40,604 nucleotides of DNA from an uncultured Pseudomonadota bacterium (GCA_950059285.1 CATLTV010000025.1:1-40604); one strand, 5' to 3'. Positions 9,220-18,335 are shown, numbered from the stretch's first letter. Numbers and translations are program-made. The notes: generated by a model from the letters alone, not told the origin.

Positions 9220-12200
9220 ATGGAACCAATCCTCGATACATTGATCCAGCGTGAGGATAGTCTACGCGTACGCTTTTTTCCCGTTCGTCACTACAGCCCC
9301 ACAAGTGCGCGAATGCTTCACGAGGTCGCAAAACAAATCAACCCTGTCGCGATCTTGATCGAGGGTCCATCTGACTATAACGAGCAGATAGAAGAGTTCT
9401 ACCTTGAGCACGAGCTCCCCATCGCGCTCTTCTCTTACGTGCGTTACTCCGATAGCACACGCGACCGCGCGTTCTACCCCTTTTGCGAGTTTTCTCCCGA
9501 ATGGCAAGCGCTCCAGATCGCCAGAGAACGCAACATCCCCGCGCGATTCATTGATAAGCCATGGTATGAAATCGATCGCGAAACATCCCCGCAAAAGCAC
9601 CGCTACGCCGATCGTAAGTTTGATAAAAACGCCTATATCGACGCCCTGTGTGAGCGCCTTGAGGTCGAAGACTTTGACGAAGTCTGGGACGTCCTCTTTG
9701 AACTCGACGCCAGCATCGACGCAGACACCTACCTTGATCGTGCCTATCACTTTGTATACCAGCTCCGTTACACAGATAACGAAGCATCCTACAAAGACCG
9801 ACAGCGCGAAGAGTTCATGGCCGATCGCATCCGTGAGGCTCTTGAAGAACACCCCGAAGGCATGATCCTCGTGGTCACGGGTGGATACCACACACCAGCC
9901 CTCAATGCGCGTCTACGCAACCTCCCACTTGATGATCTCTTTGCACACGGCGAACTCATTGAAGATGCTGAATATGAAGAGGAATCCGCCGAGGCAGGAC
10001 AACCCATCCTGTTTGACCAGGAAGGCAACCCCATTGACCCCGAGCTTGCCGCCGAAATCCTCGCACAGCAACAACCACCGCCCAAAGAAATCATCGATCA
10101 TGGCATCACCATGACACCCTTCACCTACGATCGCATCGACCGCATGAGCGGCTATCAATCAGGTGTACATGGCCCCGCTTTTTACGAATATGTCTGGCGC
10201 AGTCGTAACAACGGAGAGCTCCTTGATGGACGAGAGCTCCTCTATAATATCATCGGTAAACTGCGCACCAAGGGACAGGTCCTCTCAACCTCCGATGCCA
10301 TTGCGGTAGAAACCACAGCATGGGCGCTCGCCAATATGCGTGGCCGCCAGGAGCTCTGGCGTTACGACCTCCTTGATGCACTCAACGCCGCTGTCATCAA
10401 GGAAGAAACCGATGCCGAATACGAACACCCCGTGATTCGTGTCGCCCGTGAGGTCTTCTGTGGTGAAAAAATAGGACTCCTTGGTGACGGCACAGACCTC
10501 CCTCCCCTGGTCCGCAATACGCGAAAACAACTCCACGACCTTGGACTCACTCCCACGGAAAAAAAGAAGGTCGCCAAACTTGAACTCCTCAAGCCTGAAG
10601 ACCTCCAGAAGTCTCAGATCCTTCACCGCTGTCGTACACTCGGAATTACTGGCTTTACAAACACACATGCCACCGATCTCGTGAACCGTGATGACCTCTC
10701 AAACCCAGAAGAAACCTGGGAAATCATCTGGTCTCCAGAACATGAAGCCAAGCTCATTGAGAACGCTATCTATGGTGCAGACCTCGCCGAGGCCGCCACA
10801 GCAAAGCTCCTTGAAGATGCACAGGCCATCTCACGTGACGCTGAAAAAGCAGCCCTCGTCGTGATTGATGCCACACTCATGGGACTTCACGCCTCGACCG
10901 AGGAACTCTATGAACGCCTGTTAGAAATTGTGGGTGAAGACCCTGACTTCTTCCACCTCACTTCGGCGCTCAACCACTTGCTGTACCTCTATGCCTTTGA
11001 TGATGTCTTTGGCGGAAAAACCGCCAACAACATCCCTCAAATCCTTGGCACATCGTTCAATCGTGCACTCTGGCTCTTTGAGAGCCTTGGACACATCGTG
11101 GACCGCGACAAGGAGCTTATTAAAGCCATTGGCGCCCTCTTCTACACCTTCCAGCGCTGCGAGCACGAACCCTTCACGGATCGTGACGAATTCATTGGTC
11201 TTTTTGGACGAATTGGTCGCAATGATGACCAGATGCCTCTGATTCGAGGGGCAACGCTTGGCGCGCTGTTCTCACTGGCAGAAAGTGACATGGACGAGAT
11301 CCTCACGGTCATGAACTACTTCTCTGACCCCATGGAACTTGGTGACTTCCTGATCGGTTTCTTTAGCCTCGCACGTGAAGCCGCTCAGCGCGATCCTCGC
11401 TTGCTTGAAAAGCTCAATGACATGATCATGAACCTGAATGAAGAGCAGTTCTGGGAAGTCTTGCCAGGCTTGCGACTCGCCTTCACATTCTTCACGCCGC
11501 GTGAAAAGCATCGCCTGATCGATATGCTCTTTCCACGAAATGCTCCTGGTGATGGTGAAGAAGATGAACTCGCAGGCATGCCTTTTGTGGATGCTCTCAC
11601 CTTTGATCATGCCCAAAATCTCACCGCGCGCCTTCTCGAAACTATCGAGAAATACCACCTGCGCAGCCTGCGCAAACAACCTCAGATCGACAGCCCTGCA
11701 AGCGACGAGTTTAACCAGCCCCAACAACCACCCCTGCCAGGTGAATCACCTGATGCTCAACCTCAGGATTCACAATGTGATGGCTCCGGGGGACAGCAAG
11801 GTCAACAAGGTCGGCAAGGCACAAGCGGCAAACAAGGTCAATCTGGTCAACAAGGAGAGCAAGGAGAGCAAGGAGAGCAAGGAGAACAGAACGCTCAATC
11901 CCTTGACGCTCAACAACAAGCAAACGCTCCTCGTACAGGCCAACCCCAACCCACAGAGGGGGCAGGATCGACTGAAACTGCTGCCAACGCCTCTCAGAAA
12001 GAAGGAACGGACGCTTCCAGCGATGACGGCACACCTCAGGGCTCATCCTCCTCAGCGGGCGCTTCTGGTGGTGGTTCTTCGCAACATGCACCCTCACAAT
12101 CAAGTCAAGGAAGCGCCGCAGGCGCCGGGCAAGAGGCCGCAGATCCTGATTTTCAGGGAGGCTCCACGCCTGCTGAAGACACGCAAAACTTGCCCTCACC

Positions 12201-13347
12201 TTATACTGCCGAGGAGCGCATGCAGCGCTGGAAGGTTGTGCTTGGTGTAGGTGGTGAAGACCTCCCTTGCCAACTCCCTCAAAGCTGGCAAGAACGTGAA
12301 AACCTCGTCAGTTACCTCTACGACCGCGAGTATGGTCAGGGCCGAAATGTACGTGGCCAGGGCGGTGGTAGCGGTCAAGGTGGTCGTGAAGGAGGATCTG
12401 GCCAGAGCTCGCTCTCTGTACCGGACTGGATCAATGGTGTGCACACACTCTTCCCACAGCGTGTCATTGAGCGCCTCGAAAAAGATGCGCTGGACCGCTA
12501 CAACATTGAGGAGCTTGTCACCCGCCCTGAGCTGCTTGAAAAGGCTGAGCCCAACATCACCTTGATGAAGGCTGTGCTGCGCACCAAACACCTCATGGAC
12601 CCACAGGTCTTGCAGCTAGCCAAGAACCTCGTCAAAAAGGTCGTGCAAGAGCTCGTTGAAAAGCTCGCGCGCACCATCAGCACACCCTTTGCTGGCTCCA
12701 TCGACAGACGTCGCCGCAGCTTTATGAAGATCGCAAAGAACTTCTCTGCACCTGAAACCATTCGTCGTAACCTCAAAAACTATGATCCTGAACACAAACA
12801 GATCATCATTCAAGACCCCTACTTCTTCTCCCGTATTCGCCGACAGGTTGATCGCTGGCAGATGATCATCGTCGTTGATGAATCTGGCTCCATGATGGAC
12901 TCGGTGATTTACTCCGCCGTAAGCGCTTCTATTTTCTGGGGAATCAAGGCACTTAAAACACACCTCATCATCTTTGACACCGAGGTTGTCGATCTGACAA
13001 GCGAGTGCTCCGATCCTGTTGAAACATTGATGAAAGTTCAACTCGGCGGCGGTACGGATATCGCCAAGGCGGTACGCTACGCACAAACCCTGATTGAAAA
13101 CCCTCGACGCACAATCCTTGTCCTTGTCACAGACTTCTATGAGGGCGGCAACCCTGCTGACCTCGTCCAGGCAACCAAGGAAATCTGCGAAGGTGGTACC
13201 ACGTTCCTTGGACTCGCAGCTTTGGACGATCGCGCCAACCCCACGTATGACAAGAACCTTGCGCAAAACATGGTCAATGTCGGGGCTCAGGTCGGCGCAA
13301 TGACTCCAGGCGAACTCGCAGCATGGGTCGCCGAGAAAGTCCGCTAA
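9220..13347 (+). CDS. DUF5682-like region fused to a C-terminal VWA domain
   Basis: The product is 1375 residues, cytoplasmic, with no signal peptide. The N-terminal ~240 residues contain FFPVRHYSP (H24), ILIEGPSDY (E48) and VVTGGYHTPAL (H224), the pattern I associate with DUF5682 and, more loosely, with the ChaN/EreA/TraB-like fold. A long helical region follows to about residue 820. Next is a low-complexity linker (about 825-985) that includes eleven collagen-like Gly-X-Y triplets, then a helical part, and finally a VWA domain from about 1210. The VWA metal site is complete: DESGSM (D1220-S1224), GGGTD (1276-1280) and VTDF (D1305). In other bacteria the DUF5682 and VWA parts are, to my knowledge, usually separate neighbouring genes; here they are one protein. 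The likely partner of the MoxR ATPase just upstream; the biological target is unknown. Confidence 0.85.
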   Translation: MEPILDTLIQREDSLRVRFFPVRHYSPTSARMLHEVAKQINPVAILIEGPSDYNEQIEEFYLEHELPIALFSYVRYSDSTRDRAFYPFCEFSPEWQALQIARERNIPARFIDKPWYEIDRETSPQKHRYADRKFDKNAYIDALCERLEVEDFDEVWDVLFELDASIDADTYLDRAYHFVYQLRYTDNEASYKDRQREEFMADRIREALEEHPEGMILVVTGGYHTPALNARLRNLPLDDLFAHGELIEDAEYEEESAEAGQPILFDQEGNPIDPELAAEILAQQQPPPKEIIDHGITMTPFTYDRIDRMSGYQSGVHGPAFYEYVWRSRNNGELLDGRELLYNIIGKLRTKGQVLSTSDAIAVETTAWALANMRGRQELWRYDLLDALNAAVIKEETDAEYEHPVIRVAREVFCGEKIGLLGDGTDLPPLVRNTRKQLHDLGLTPTEKKKVAKLELLKPEDLQKSQILHRCRTLGITGFTNTHATDLVNRDDLSNPEETWEIIWSPEHEAKLIENAIYGADLAEAATAKLLEDAQAISRDAEKAALVVIDATLMGLHASTEELYERLLEIVGEDPDFFHLTSALNHLLYLYAFDDVFGGKTANNIPQILGTSFNRALWLFESLGHIVDRDKELIKAIGALFYTFQRCEHEPFTDRDEFIGLFGRIGRNDDQMPLIRGATLGALFSLAESDMDEILTVMNYFSDPMELGDFLIGFFSLAREAAQRDPRLLEKLNDMIMNLNEEQFWEVLPGLRLAFTFFTPREKHRLIDMLFPRNAPGDGEEDELAGMPFVDALTFDHAQNLTARLLETIEKYHLRSLRKQPQIDSPASDEFNQPQQPPLPGESPDAQPQDSQCDGSGGQQGQQGRQGTSGKQGQSGQQGEQGEQGEQGEQNAQSLDAQQQANAPRTGQPQPTEGAGSTETAANASQKEGTDASSDDGTPQGSSSSAGASGGGSSQHAPSQSSQGSAAGAGQEAADPDFQGGSTPAEDTQNLPSPYTAEERMQRWKVVLGVGGEDLPCQLPQSWQERENLVSYLYDREYGQGRNVRGQGGGSGQGGREGGSGQSSLSVPDWINGVHTLFPQRVIERLEKDALDRYNIEELVTRPELLEKAEPNITLMKAVLRTKHLMDPQVLQLAKNLVKKVVQELVEKLARTISTPFAGSIDRRRRSFMKIAKNFSAPETIRRNLKNYDPEHKQIIIQDPYFFSRIRRQVDRWQMIIVVDESGSMMDSVIYSAVSASIFWGIKALKTHLIIFDTEVVDLTSECSDPVETLMKVQLGGGTDIAKAVRYAQTLIENPRRTILVLVTDFYEGGNPADLVQATKEICEGGTTFLGLAALDDRANPTYDKNLAQNMVNVGAQVGAMTPGELAAWVAEKVR
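11791..11889 (+). repeat. Collagen-like Gly-X-Y triplet run inside the VWA fusion gene
   Basis: Residues 858-890 are eleven uninterrupted Gly-X-Y triplets (GQQ, GQQ, GRQ, GTS, GKQ, GQS, GQQ, then GEQ four times). At DNA level the last four are near-perfect copies of the 9-mer CAAGGAGAG (11851-11886), which suggests recent slippage expansion. Confidence 0.85.
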
Positions 13348-13401
13348 GCAGTTCAATCAACACAGCAATTACCACCTTTTTATATTCGTGAGATCAAGCA
13401 C

Positions 13402-15462
13402 ATGCGCCAAGATTTACTTGTACTGACAGCAGAAGACCTCGCCACAATCAGCAACCGTGGTACGGTCAAACGCGCCACAAAAGAACTCTCCAAGGGAAAT
13501 GTTCAGGTCGAGATCGAAGAGCTTGAAGGCAATGGCCTCAGGTTCACATGGAGCGATGATGTCATCTGCACCTTTGCTCAGGATGTCGTCGTCAAGGACG
13601 CCGAATGCACTTGCCCTGCTACTGGCATGTGCCGCCACATCATCAGGTCTGTCCTCTCGTACCAGGAGTGGGCTGTGGAGCATACGTCTTCAGGTCCAGA
13701 GGCGACACAGGGTGAGGACGCTCCCCCTACAGAAGAAATCATCAGCGCTGATGAACTCAAGCCCTGGAACCCTGGTGACTTCACCGACGAACAAATCGCC
13801 AAGGAGTTCAACGCCACCAAACTTCGCAAGGCCAGGAAGATGTATCGCGATGGCCTCGTGACAGAACTCTTACGCAGCACAAAACCTCAGGCACGCTTCC
13901 ACAAACTCGGACACACCCTGCGTTTTCAAGTCCCCAATGACTTCCGCTACTCACGCTGTGACTGTGCAGAAGAAGCGCCATGCATTCACGTCCCACTCGC
14001 CATCTGGGCATTCCGCGAGCTGAACAGCGAACAACGCGCTGGCTTTGTCACCACCGCAGCGAGTGAAGAACCTCGCGCAGATGACCTCCTTGATGCCACG
14101 GAAGACAAGCTCGTTGAACTCCTTCAACACGGCTTTACTGGCACGCCCAAAGCTGCCTTTGACAGGTTCAAACAACTTGAACACCAGCTCCACGAAACAG
14201 AGTTCGTCTGGCCCGCCACAATCCTCCAGGATATTCGACAACAATACGACTATTACAGCGACCACGATGCGCGATTCAGCCCCATCTATGTCGCCGATCT
14301 TATTGGAGAATTCCTCATCAGAAGCGACGCACTTCGCGCTGATGATGTCCCCATCCCAAGGCTCTTCATTCGCGGCAGCGTCGATGATACCAAGAGCAAG
14401 CTTGGACAAACCCGCCTCGTGGGACTTGGCTGCACAGTCATCCATCGCAAACGCTCCGTGATCATTCAGGCGCTCCTCCAGGACTCCGCCACGGGCAAGG
14501 TGATGGCGCTTGGTAACGAATTCAAAAACCCTGAAGATGACGCGGTCATCCCCCCATCGTTTAGCGAGCTTGGAAAAAAACTCCTCGTCAAAGGCCGCGA
14601 TATCGCCTCTCTTGGCTCGGGTCAGCTCGTCCTGAAAAAGGCCGATCTTCACCCCGATCACCATATTGAACTGGGACGCTCCCCTGCCTCGGCTTACCCA
14701 CAGAACTTCGCATGGGAACAGTTGCCATCACCTGTGTTTGTCGAAGACTTCGACGAAGTCCGCGCCCGACTTGCAACGCTCCCCCCCGCATCACTGCGTC
14801 CTCGCCGCGTCGGTGAAGACTTCCACGTCGTCCCCATTGCAAAAGTCGAAAACGCAAGCTTCTCCGTGCGTGACCAGGCTGTCATCGCCACCCTCGTCGA
14901 TCAACTTGGTAACACGGCACACCTCCAACACCCCTACACCAACCGCAACAGGTCTGGCACAGAGCGTCTGCTTGCCAACCTCACGCGAAACCCTGAACAG
15001 ATATGTTTTGTCGCTGGCAACATGCATGTGGGCGCACATGGACTGGTCATCCAACCCACTGCTGTGGTCTTCAAATCAGAAGACGATCCTGATAACCGCT
15101 ACATGATCCAGCCCTGGATCGACGAGTTTGGAGAACGCGAAGCAAGTGACACACAACTTGGTAACGCCAGACCTCCTCTTGATCCTATTGATGTGTTCCG
15201 CTCAGAGCTTGCCAACGCACTGGGCGAGCTCTTCCTGCTCGGGCTCAACCATGTGGACTCCAATGTCTACGCACAATGGAAGAAGCTCTATCACTATGGC
15301 CTGAAACTCGGCATGCATGATGTCCTCGCACCTGTCGCGGATGTCGTCAGTCTCCTTGATCCCGAGGTGAAACTCCCCATGGAAATGCGCTCGATAGAGG
15401 CCCAGGCAAAGCCAGTCATGGAAGCAAGCGTGGTGAGTCGATTGATTCAGGAACTTGCCTAA
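13402..15462 (+). CDS. Protein with two SWIM zinc fingers
   Basis: The product is 686 residues and cytoplasmic. Two SWIM-type zinc fingers with identical spacing are visible: C69-x-C71-x5-C77-x-H79 (CTCPATGMCRH) and C186-x-C188-x5-C194-x-H196 (CDCAEEAPCIH). SWIM fingers bind DNA or proteins. The remaining ~490 residues are mixed alpha/beta without a motif I recognise. The gene starts 54 bases after the VWA fusion stop on the same strand and so very likely belongs to the same transcript. MoxR ATPase, VWA protein, DUF5682 protein and SWIM protein form a recurrent gene neighbourhood in bacteria, as far as I know without an assigned function. The gene ends in a long bidirectional palindromic terminator. 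Confidence 0.85.
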   Translation: MRQDLLVLTAEDLATISNRGTVKRATKELSKGNVQVEIEELEGNGLRFTWSDDVICTFAQDVVVKDAECTCPATGMCRHIIRSVLSYQEWAVEHTSSGPEATQGEDAPPTEEIISADELKPWNPGDFTDEQIAKEFNATKLRKARKMYRDGLVTELLRSTKPQARFHKLGHTLRFQVPNDFRYSRCDCAEEAPCIHVPLAIWAFRELNSEQRAGFVTTAASEEPRADDLLDATEDKLVELLQHGFTGTPKAAFDRFKQLEHQLHETEFVWPATILQDIRQQYDYYSDHDARFSPIYVADLIGEFLIRSDALRADDVPIPRLFIRGSVDDTKSKLGQTRLVGLGCTVIHRKRSVIIQALLQDSATGKVMALGNEFKNPEDDAVIPPSFSELGKKLLVKGRDIASLGSGQLVLKKADLHPDHHIELGRSPASAYPQNFAWEQLPSPVFVEDFDEVRARLATLPPASLRPRRVGEDFHVVPIAKVENASFSVRDQAVIATLVDQLGNTAHLQHPYTNRNRSGTERLLANLTRNPEQICFVAGNMHVGAHGLVIQPTAVVFKSEDDPDNRYMIQPWIDEFGEREASDTQLGNARPPLDPIDVFRSELANALGELFLLGLNHVDSNVYAQWKKLYHYGLKLGMHDVLAPVADVVSLLDPEVKLPMEMRSIEAQAKPVMEASVVSRLIQELA

Positions 15463-15466
15463 TGAC

Positions 15467-15533
15467 GCAGAATGAAGAAGAGGGGGCGGCCAAAAATCGA
15501 AGTTTTTTGGCCGCCCCCTCTTCTTCATTCTGC
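15467..15533. terminator. Long bidirectional palindromic terminator (30-bp arms)
   Basis: Perfect arms 15467-15496 and 15504-15533 flank a 7-base loop. Each side of the loop is an A- or T-run, so both strands read as a GC stem followed by U residues. It lies between converging genes: the left arm begins four bases after the SWIM stop, and the right arm overlaps the last codons of the opposing gene. The inner core GGGGCGGCCAAAAA recurs at 33931-34001. Confidence 0.85.
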
Positions 15534-16751
15534 CGCGTAATAATCTAGCCAGCGACGCTTGACCTTCGCCAACACATCATCGCCCATCGCCTCGGCGTGC
15601 CGCGCCAACACTGAGGAGTGACCACGCGCACAAATCTCGTCGAGCAAACTACTGGCTGCCTCAAAGTCCTCATCTGAGGCATCCAACCACAACGGCAATA
15701 ATCCATGCACGCCATGCTCCGTATTGGACACAATCCAATCACGCGAGGCCCTCGAAAATTGCTTGCGTTCGCTGAGCTTTACAAATCCTCTCACCGCTCG
15801 CCATGAATGAATACGCAGCAGATCCTTGAACACCACAGAGACAAAGCCATCATCGTGCGCCACAACCTGCTCCATCAAACGTGGTACAACCTCAAAGCCA
15901 CCGCGAAGCAACAACGTGGGAATCATCTCCTGTGCAAGATGATAATCCTCAAAACGCTCAAACCACTGCGCAAAATGAGTGCGTTCTTTCAGTAAATGCA
16001 CACAATCACGTACCAGAAAACCTGAACGCTCCTCCATTGTGTACACCCGCTCACACAATGTGCAGGCGACAGCTTCTACATGAAAGCGTTCCAATAAACG
16101 CACCGCTGTGTATGCATCCTCCTCGCTGCGCTCCACTGGAATCAACTCCACATACTGACGCACCAACAACGCGACGCGCTCGTTGACATCATCATCTTCA
16201 GACCACCCCAGATGCACAAAAAAGTGGCGCAGCTCGGAGAGAGGAATCACCTCCCACAATAAACCAAGCACCTCATCAACAGGAAGTAACTCCTTTAATA
16301 ACCTCGAAAAATACGCATAGGAAAACCATCGAACCTCGCGACGCAGTAACGCCTCTTGCTCAAACCATTGCCTGAGCCGCTCTCGCAACATCGTAGCAAG
16401 ATGCTCATCCTCCACTTGCTCAAAGTCCAGCGCGCGTAATGCTTCCACTGCTCGCGACTCCACCTGCGTATCTTCATGACGCAAAGGATGTGTCATCGCC
16501 ATCAACCAGAAGAACGCCTCCTGTTGACTGAGCCCAGAACTCCTCCACAACCAACGTCCCTGCCAGGCACGATCGCTCCAGGGATAAATATCATTCTCAT
16601 CCTGCTCCAGTGGAAGATGCCTCACATACAGATCAAGCGCATCCTCCACCACAAAAGGAGAAACCTCAATCAATCCATCCTCATCCATCACACTTGAGGT
16701 AGACAGACTCTCCTCAACCTCAAAGTCATGATACTCTCTTACCTTAAACAT
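15525..16751 (-). CDS. Hypothetical alpha-helical protein
   Basis: The product is 408 residues, acidic, and rich in Leu, Glu, Arg and Trp, with no signal peptide or membrane segment. The predicted secondary structure from pattern is almost entirely short helices with recurring LL and W positions (for example AWQGRWLWRSS and WLMAMTHPLRH), as in HEAT-like solenoids, but no clean repeat could be defined. No catalytic motif is recognised. It converges on the MoxR/VWA/SWIM set across a shared terminator, so it is not in that transcript; a functional link is only possible. It is divergent from kptA, with a 217-base gap that must hold both promoters. Confidence 0.7.
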   Translation of the reverse strand: MFKVREYHDFEVEESLSTSSVMDEDGLIEVSPFVVEDALDLYVRHLPLEQDENDIYPWSDRAWQGRWLWRSSGLSQQEAFFWLMAMTHPLRHEDTQVESRAVEALRALDFEQVEDEHLATMLRERLRQWFEQEALLRREVRWFSYAYFSRLLKELLPVDEVLGLLWEVIPLSELRHFFVHLGWSEDDDVNERVALLVRQYVELIPVERSEEDAYTAVRLLERFHVEAVACTLCERVYTMEERSGFLVRDCVHLLKERTHFAQWFERFEDYHLAQEMIPTLLLRGGFEVVPRLMEQVVAHDDGFVSVVFKDLLRIHSWRAVRGFVKLSERKQFSRASRDWIVSNTEHGVHGLLPLWLDASDEDFEAASSLLDEICARGHSSVLARHAEAMGDDVLAKVKRRWLDYYAAE

Positions 16752-16895
16752 CGCCTCGTCACCTCTTACCTGTGTACTCTTGCCAGAACCTCACTCGAAC
16801 CATCTACACATCACACTAGCCACCTGTCTAGCACCTAACTTGGATAAAATAGCTTCGCTGGAATAAACACCACATCTGCTCTGGTTGAACTCCCA

Positions 16896-16912
16896 AACAC
16901 AACCTTTGTGTT
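16896..16912. promoter_or_regulatory. Small inverted repeat upstream of kptA
   Basis: AACACAA and TTGTGTT are perfect 7-base arms around CCT, about 57 bases before the kptA start, in the divergent intergenic region. It could be an operator or a weak hairpin; there is no independent support. Confidence 0.3.
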
Positions 16913-16968
16913 AAAAAAACACAATCAAAACAACACGTGGTAAAATCACGAACCAATGGAGAAATTCA

Positions 16969-17538
16969 ATGAAGCCTATGCACAAAGAAGAAAAAAGACG
17001 CCTGAGCAAAACCATATCACACGCGCTCAGACACGCCCCTCACCTCTACGAACTTGAACTTGATGACCACGGATGGACACCTGTTGACCACCTCATCGAT
17101 GGATTACACCATCACCGTAAGGCTTGGCGAACAGTCGATCTGGAGACCATTGAGGAGATCGTCAAGACGGATAGCAAAGGTCGTTATGAACTCGACCTCA
17201 AAACATCAAAAATCAGAGCACTTTACGGGCACTCCACCACGAGCAAACTCATCAAGGAAGCCGCCACACCTCCCGAGATCCTGTTCCACGGCACATCTCC
17301 TGCGACAGCCAAGCTGATCATGGAGCAAGGACTTCGACCCATGTCACGACAGTTTGTCCATCACTCTGTCGACACGGCCACGGCAAAGGAAGTTGGACAC
17401 CGCAAGGATGGCAAACCTGTCCTGCTCCATGTACACGCCCACAAGGCACACCTTGCAGGCATCACGTTCTACAAAGGAAACGCGCTCATCTGGCTCTCTG
17501 ACCCCGTCCCACCCGAGTTTATATCACTAGCACCCTGA
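16969..17538 (+). CDS. kptA: RNA 2'-phosphotransferase (Tpt1/KptA family)
   Basis: The product is 189 residues, the normal family size. Tpt1/KptA enzymes remove an internal RNA 2'-phosphate by transferring it to NAD+, giving ADP-ribose 1'',2''-cyclic phosphate and nicotinamide. The N-terminal signature KTISHALRHAP carries R21 and H22, the NAD+-binding FHGTSP carries H107, and GLRPMSRQFVHHS carries R127 and H131, which fits the family's Arg-His-Arg active-site set. The usual QGHS segment reads YGHS here. In yeast the substrate is spliced tRNA; bacteria lack that pathway, so the bacterial target is unknown and may be repaired or damaged RNA. The start has a GGAG site eight bases upstream. Confidence 0.92.
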   Translation: MKPMHKEEKRRLSKTISHALRHAPHLYELELDDHGWTPVDHLIDGLHHHRKAWRTVDLETIEEIVKTDSKGRYELDLKTSKIRALYGHSTTSKLIKEAATPPEILFHGTSPATAKLIMEQGLRPMSRQFVHHSVDTATAKEVGHRKDGKPVLLHVHAHKAHLAGITFYKGNALIWLSDPVPPEFISLAP

Positions 17539-17657
17539 ATTCATGACCACACCAGTGGCCTGACCTCTCGCCTTGACGCCACTGCTGAACTTGTACATGC
17601 TCCACATATCCGCGCAGTCCACCACGGACGCACTAACACTCCCTCTCACAGTGAGAT

Positions 17658-18254
17658 ATGATGAGCATGAATACACGGCATCTCTTGACAGCAACCACTA
17701 TCCTCGCCCTCATCACCTTACTCAGTTCGTCGGCCATGGCTCAGGAAGGACGCGCCAGCGTCAAGGCAGAGCTTGGCGCTCGCCTCGCCCTTGATGACTG
17801 GGCTGATATCAGCGGACCTGGCTTTGGTGGCACCCTCGGTTTTCACTACCATGTCACACCCGAACTTGAATTGCTCGTGCGTGCTGGCTACTTCGCGGGA
17901 CTCCCAAAAACAACGGATCAATTTTTTGGTTTCAGTGGCAAGGTCAAGACCAACGAACTCCCCATTCTCTTTGGTGCGCGCTACCACCTGCCAAGCAATG
18001 GCGCAGCAGGTCCGCTCTGGGCTGGACTTGAACTTGGTATGAGCCAGATCAGCTACAGAGCATGGATTGAAGACAGCGATGGGGATCGCGACTTCTTCAC
18101 CGACGATCAAGAGCTTGAACCCACACTCGTCCTTGGCGGAGGTTATGACCTTGGACAGGTTGAACCTCATGTTGCCGTGCACTGGATTCCTCTTGATGGT
18201 GATGATCTTGTCGCTGTGGTCCTGACACTTGGCTTTGACCTTACGTCATTCTAA
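17658..18254 (+). CDS. Outer-membrane beta-barrel protein
   Basis: The product is 198 residues with a signal peptide ending at AMAQE. The mature part alternates hydrophobic and polar residues in strands separated by acidic turns (GFHYHVTPELELLVRAGYF, ELPILFGARYHLP, LWAGLELGMSQISY), and it ends on a strand with a C-terminal Phe (LTLGFDLTSF), the typical BAM recognition signal for barrel insertion. The length fits an eight-stranded barrel like OmpX or OmpA-N. A loop with an Asp-rich turn (EDSDGDRDFFTDDQE) might bind calcium. In-frame ATGs at 17658, 17661 and 17667 are all possible starts. Specific function unknown. Confidence 0.8.
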   Translation: MMSMNTRHLLTATTILALITLLSSSAMAQEGRASVKAELGARLALDDWADISGPGFGGTLGFHYHVTPELELLVRAGYFAGLPKTTDQFFGFSGKVKTNELPILFGARYHLPSNGAAGPLWAGLELGMSQISYRAWIEDSDGDRDFFTDDQELEPTLVLGGGYDLGQVEPHVAVHWIPLDGDDLVAVVLTLGFDLTSF

Positions 18255-18256
18255 GA

Positions 18257-18329
18257 GCAGCAAGAAAACGACAGAGGGGGCGGCCATTTACGCAGTAAAT
18301 GGCCGCCCCCTCTGTCGTTTTCTTGCTGT
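18257..18329. terminator. Long bidirectional palindromic terminator (33-34-bp arms)
   Basis: Arms 18258-18291 and 18295-18328 are perfect with a 3-base loop, and an outer G-T pair extends it. It sits between the converging barrel gene and the Trm112-like gene, starting within five bases of the barrel stop. The centre contains AGGGGGCGGCC, shared with the palindrome at 15467. Confidence 0.85.
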
Positions 18330-18335
18330 TTACGC

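Noticed and set aside
11851-11886. Four 9-base repeats considered as a short tandem array or CRISPR remnant
   Set aside because: The repeats are contiguous, in frame and encode Gly-Glu-Gln; there are no spacers.
11540-12250. 236-codon open frame inside the VWA fusion
   Set aside because: It lies in a shifted frame over the low-complexity linker, where repeats keep all frames open.
12616-13356. 246-codon open frame antisense to the VWA domain
   Set aside because: The opposite strand encodes a complete VWA metal site, so this frame is a shadow.
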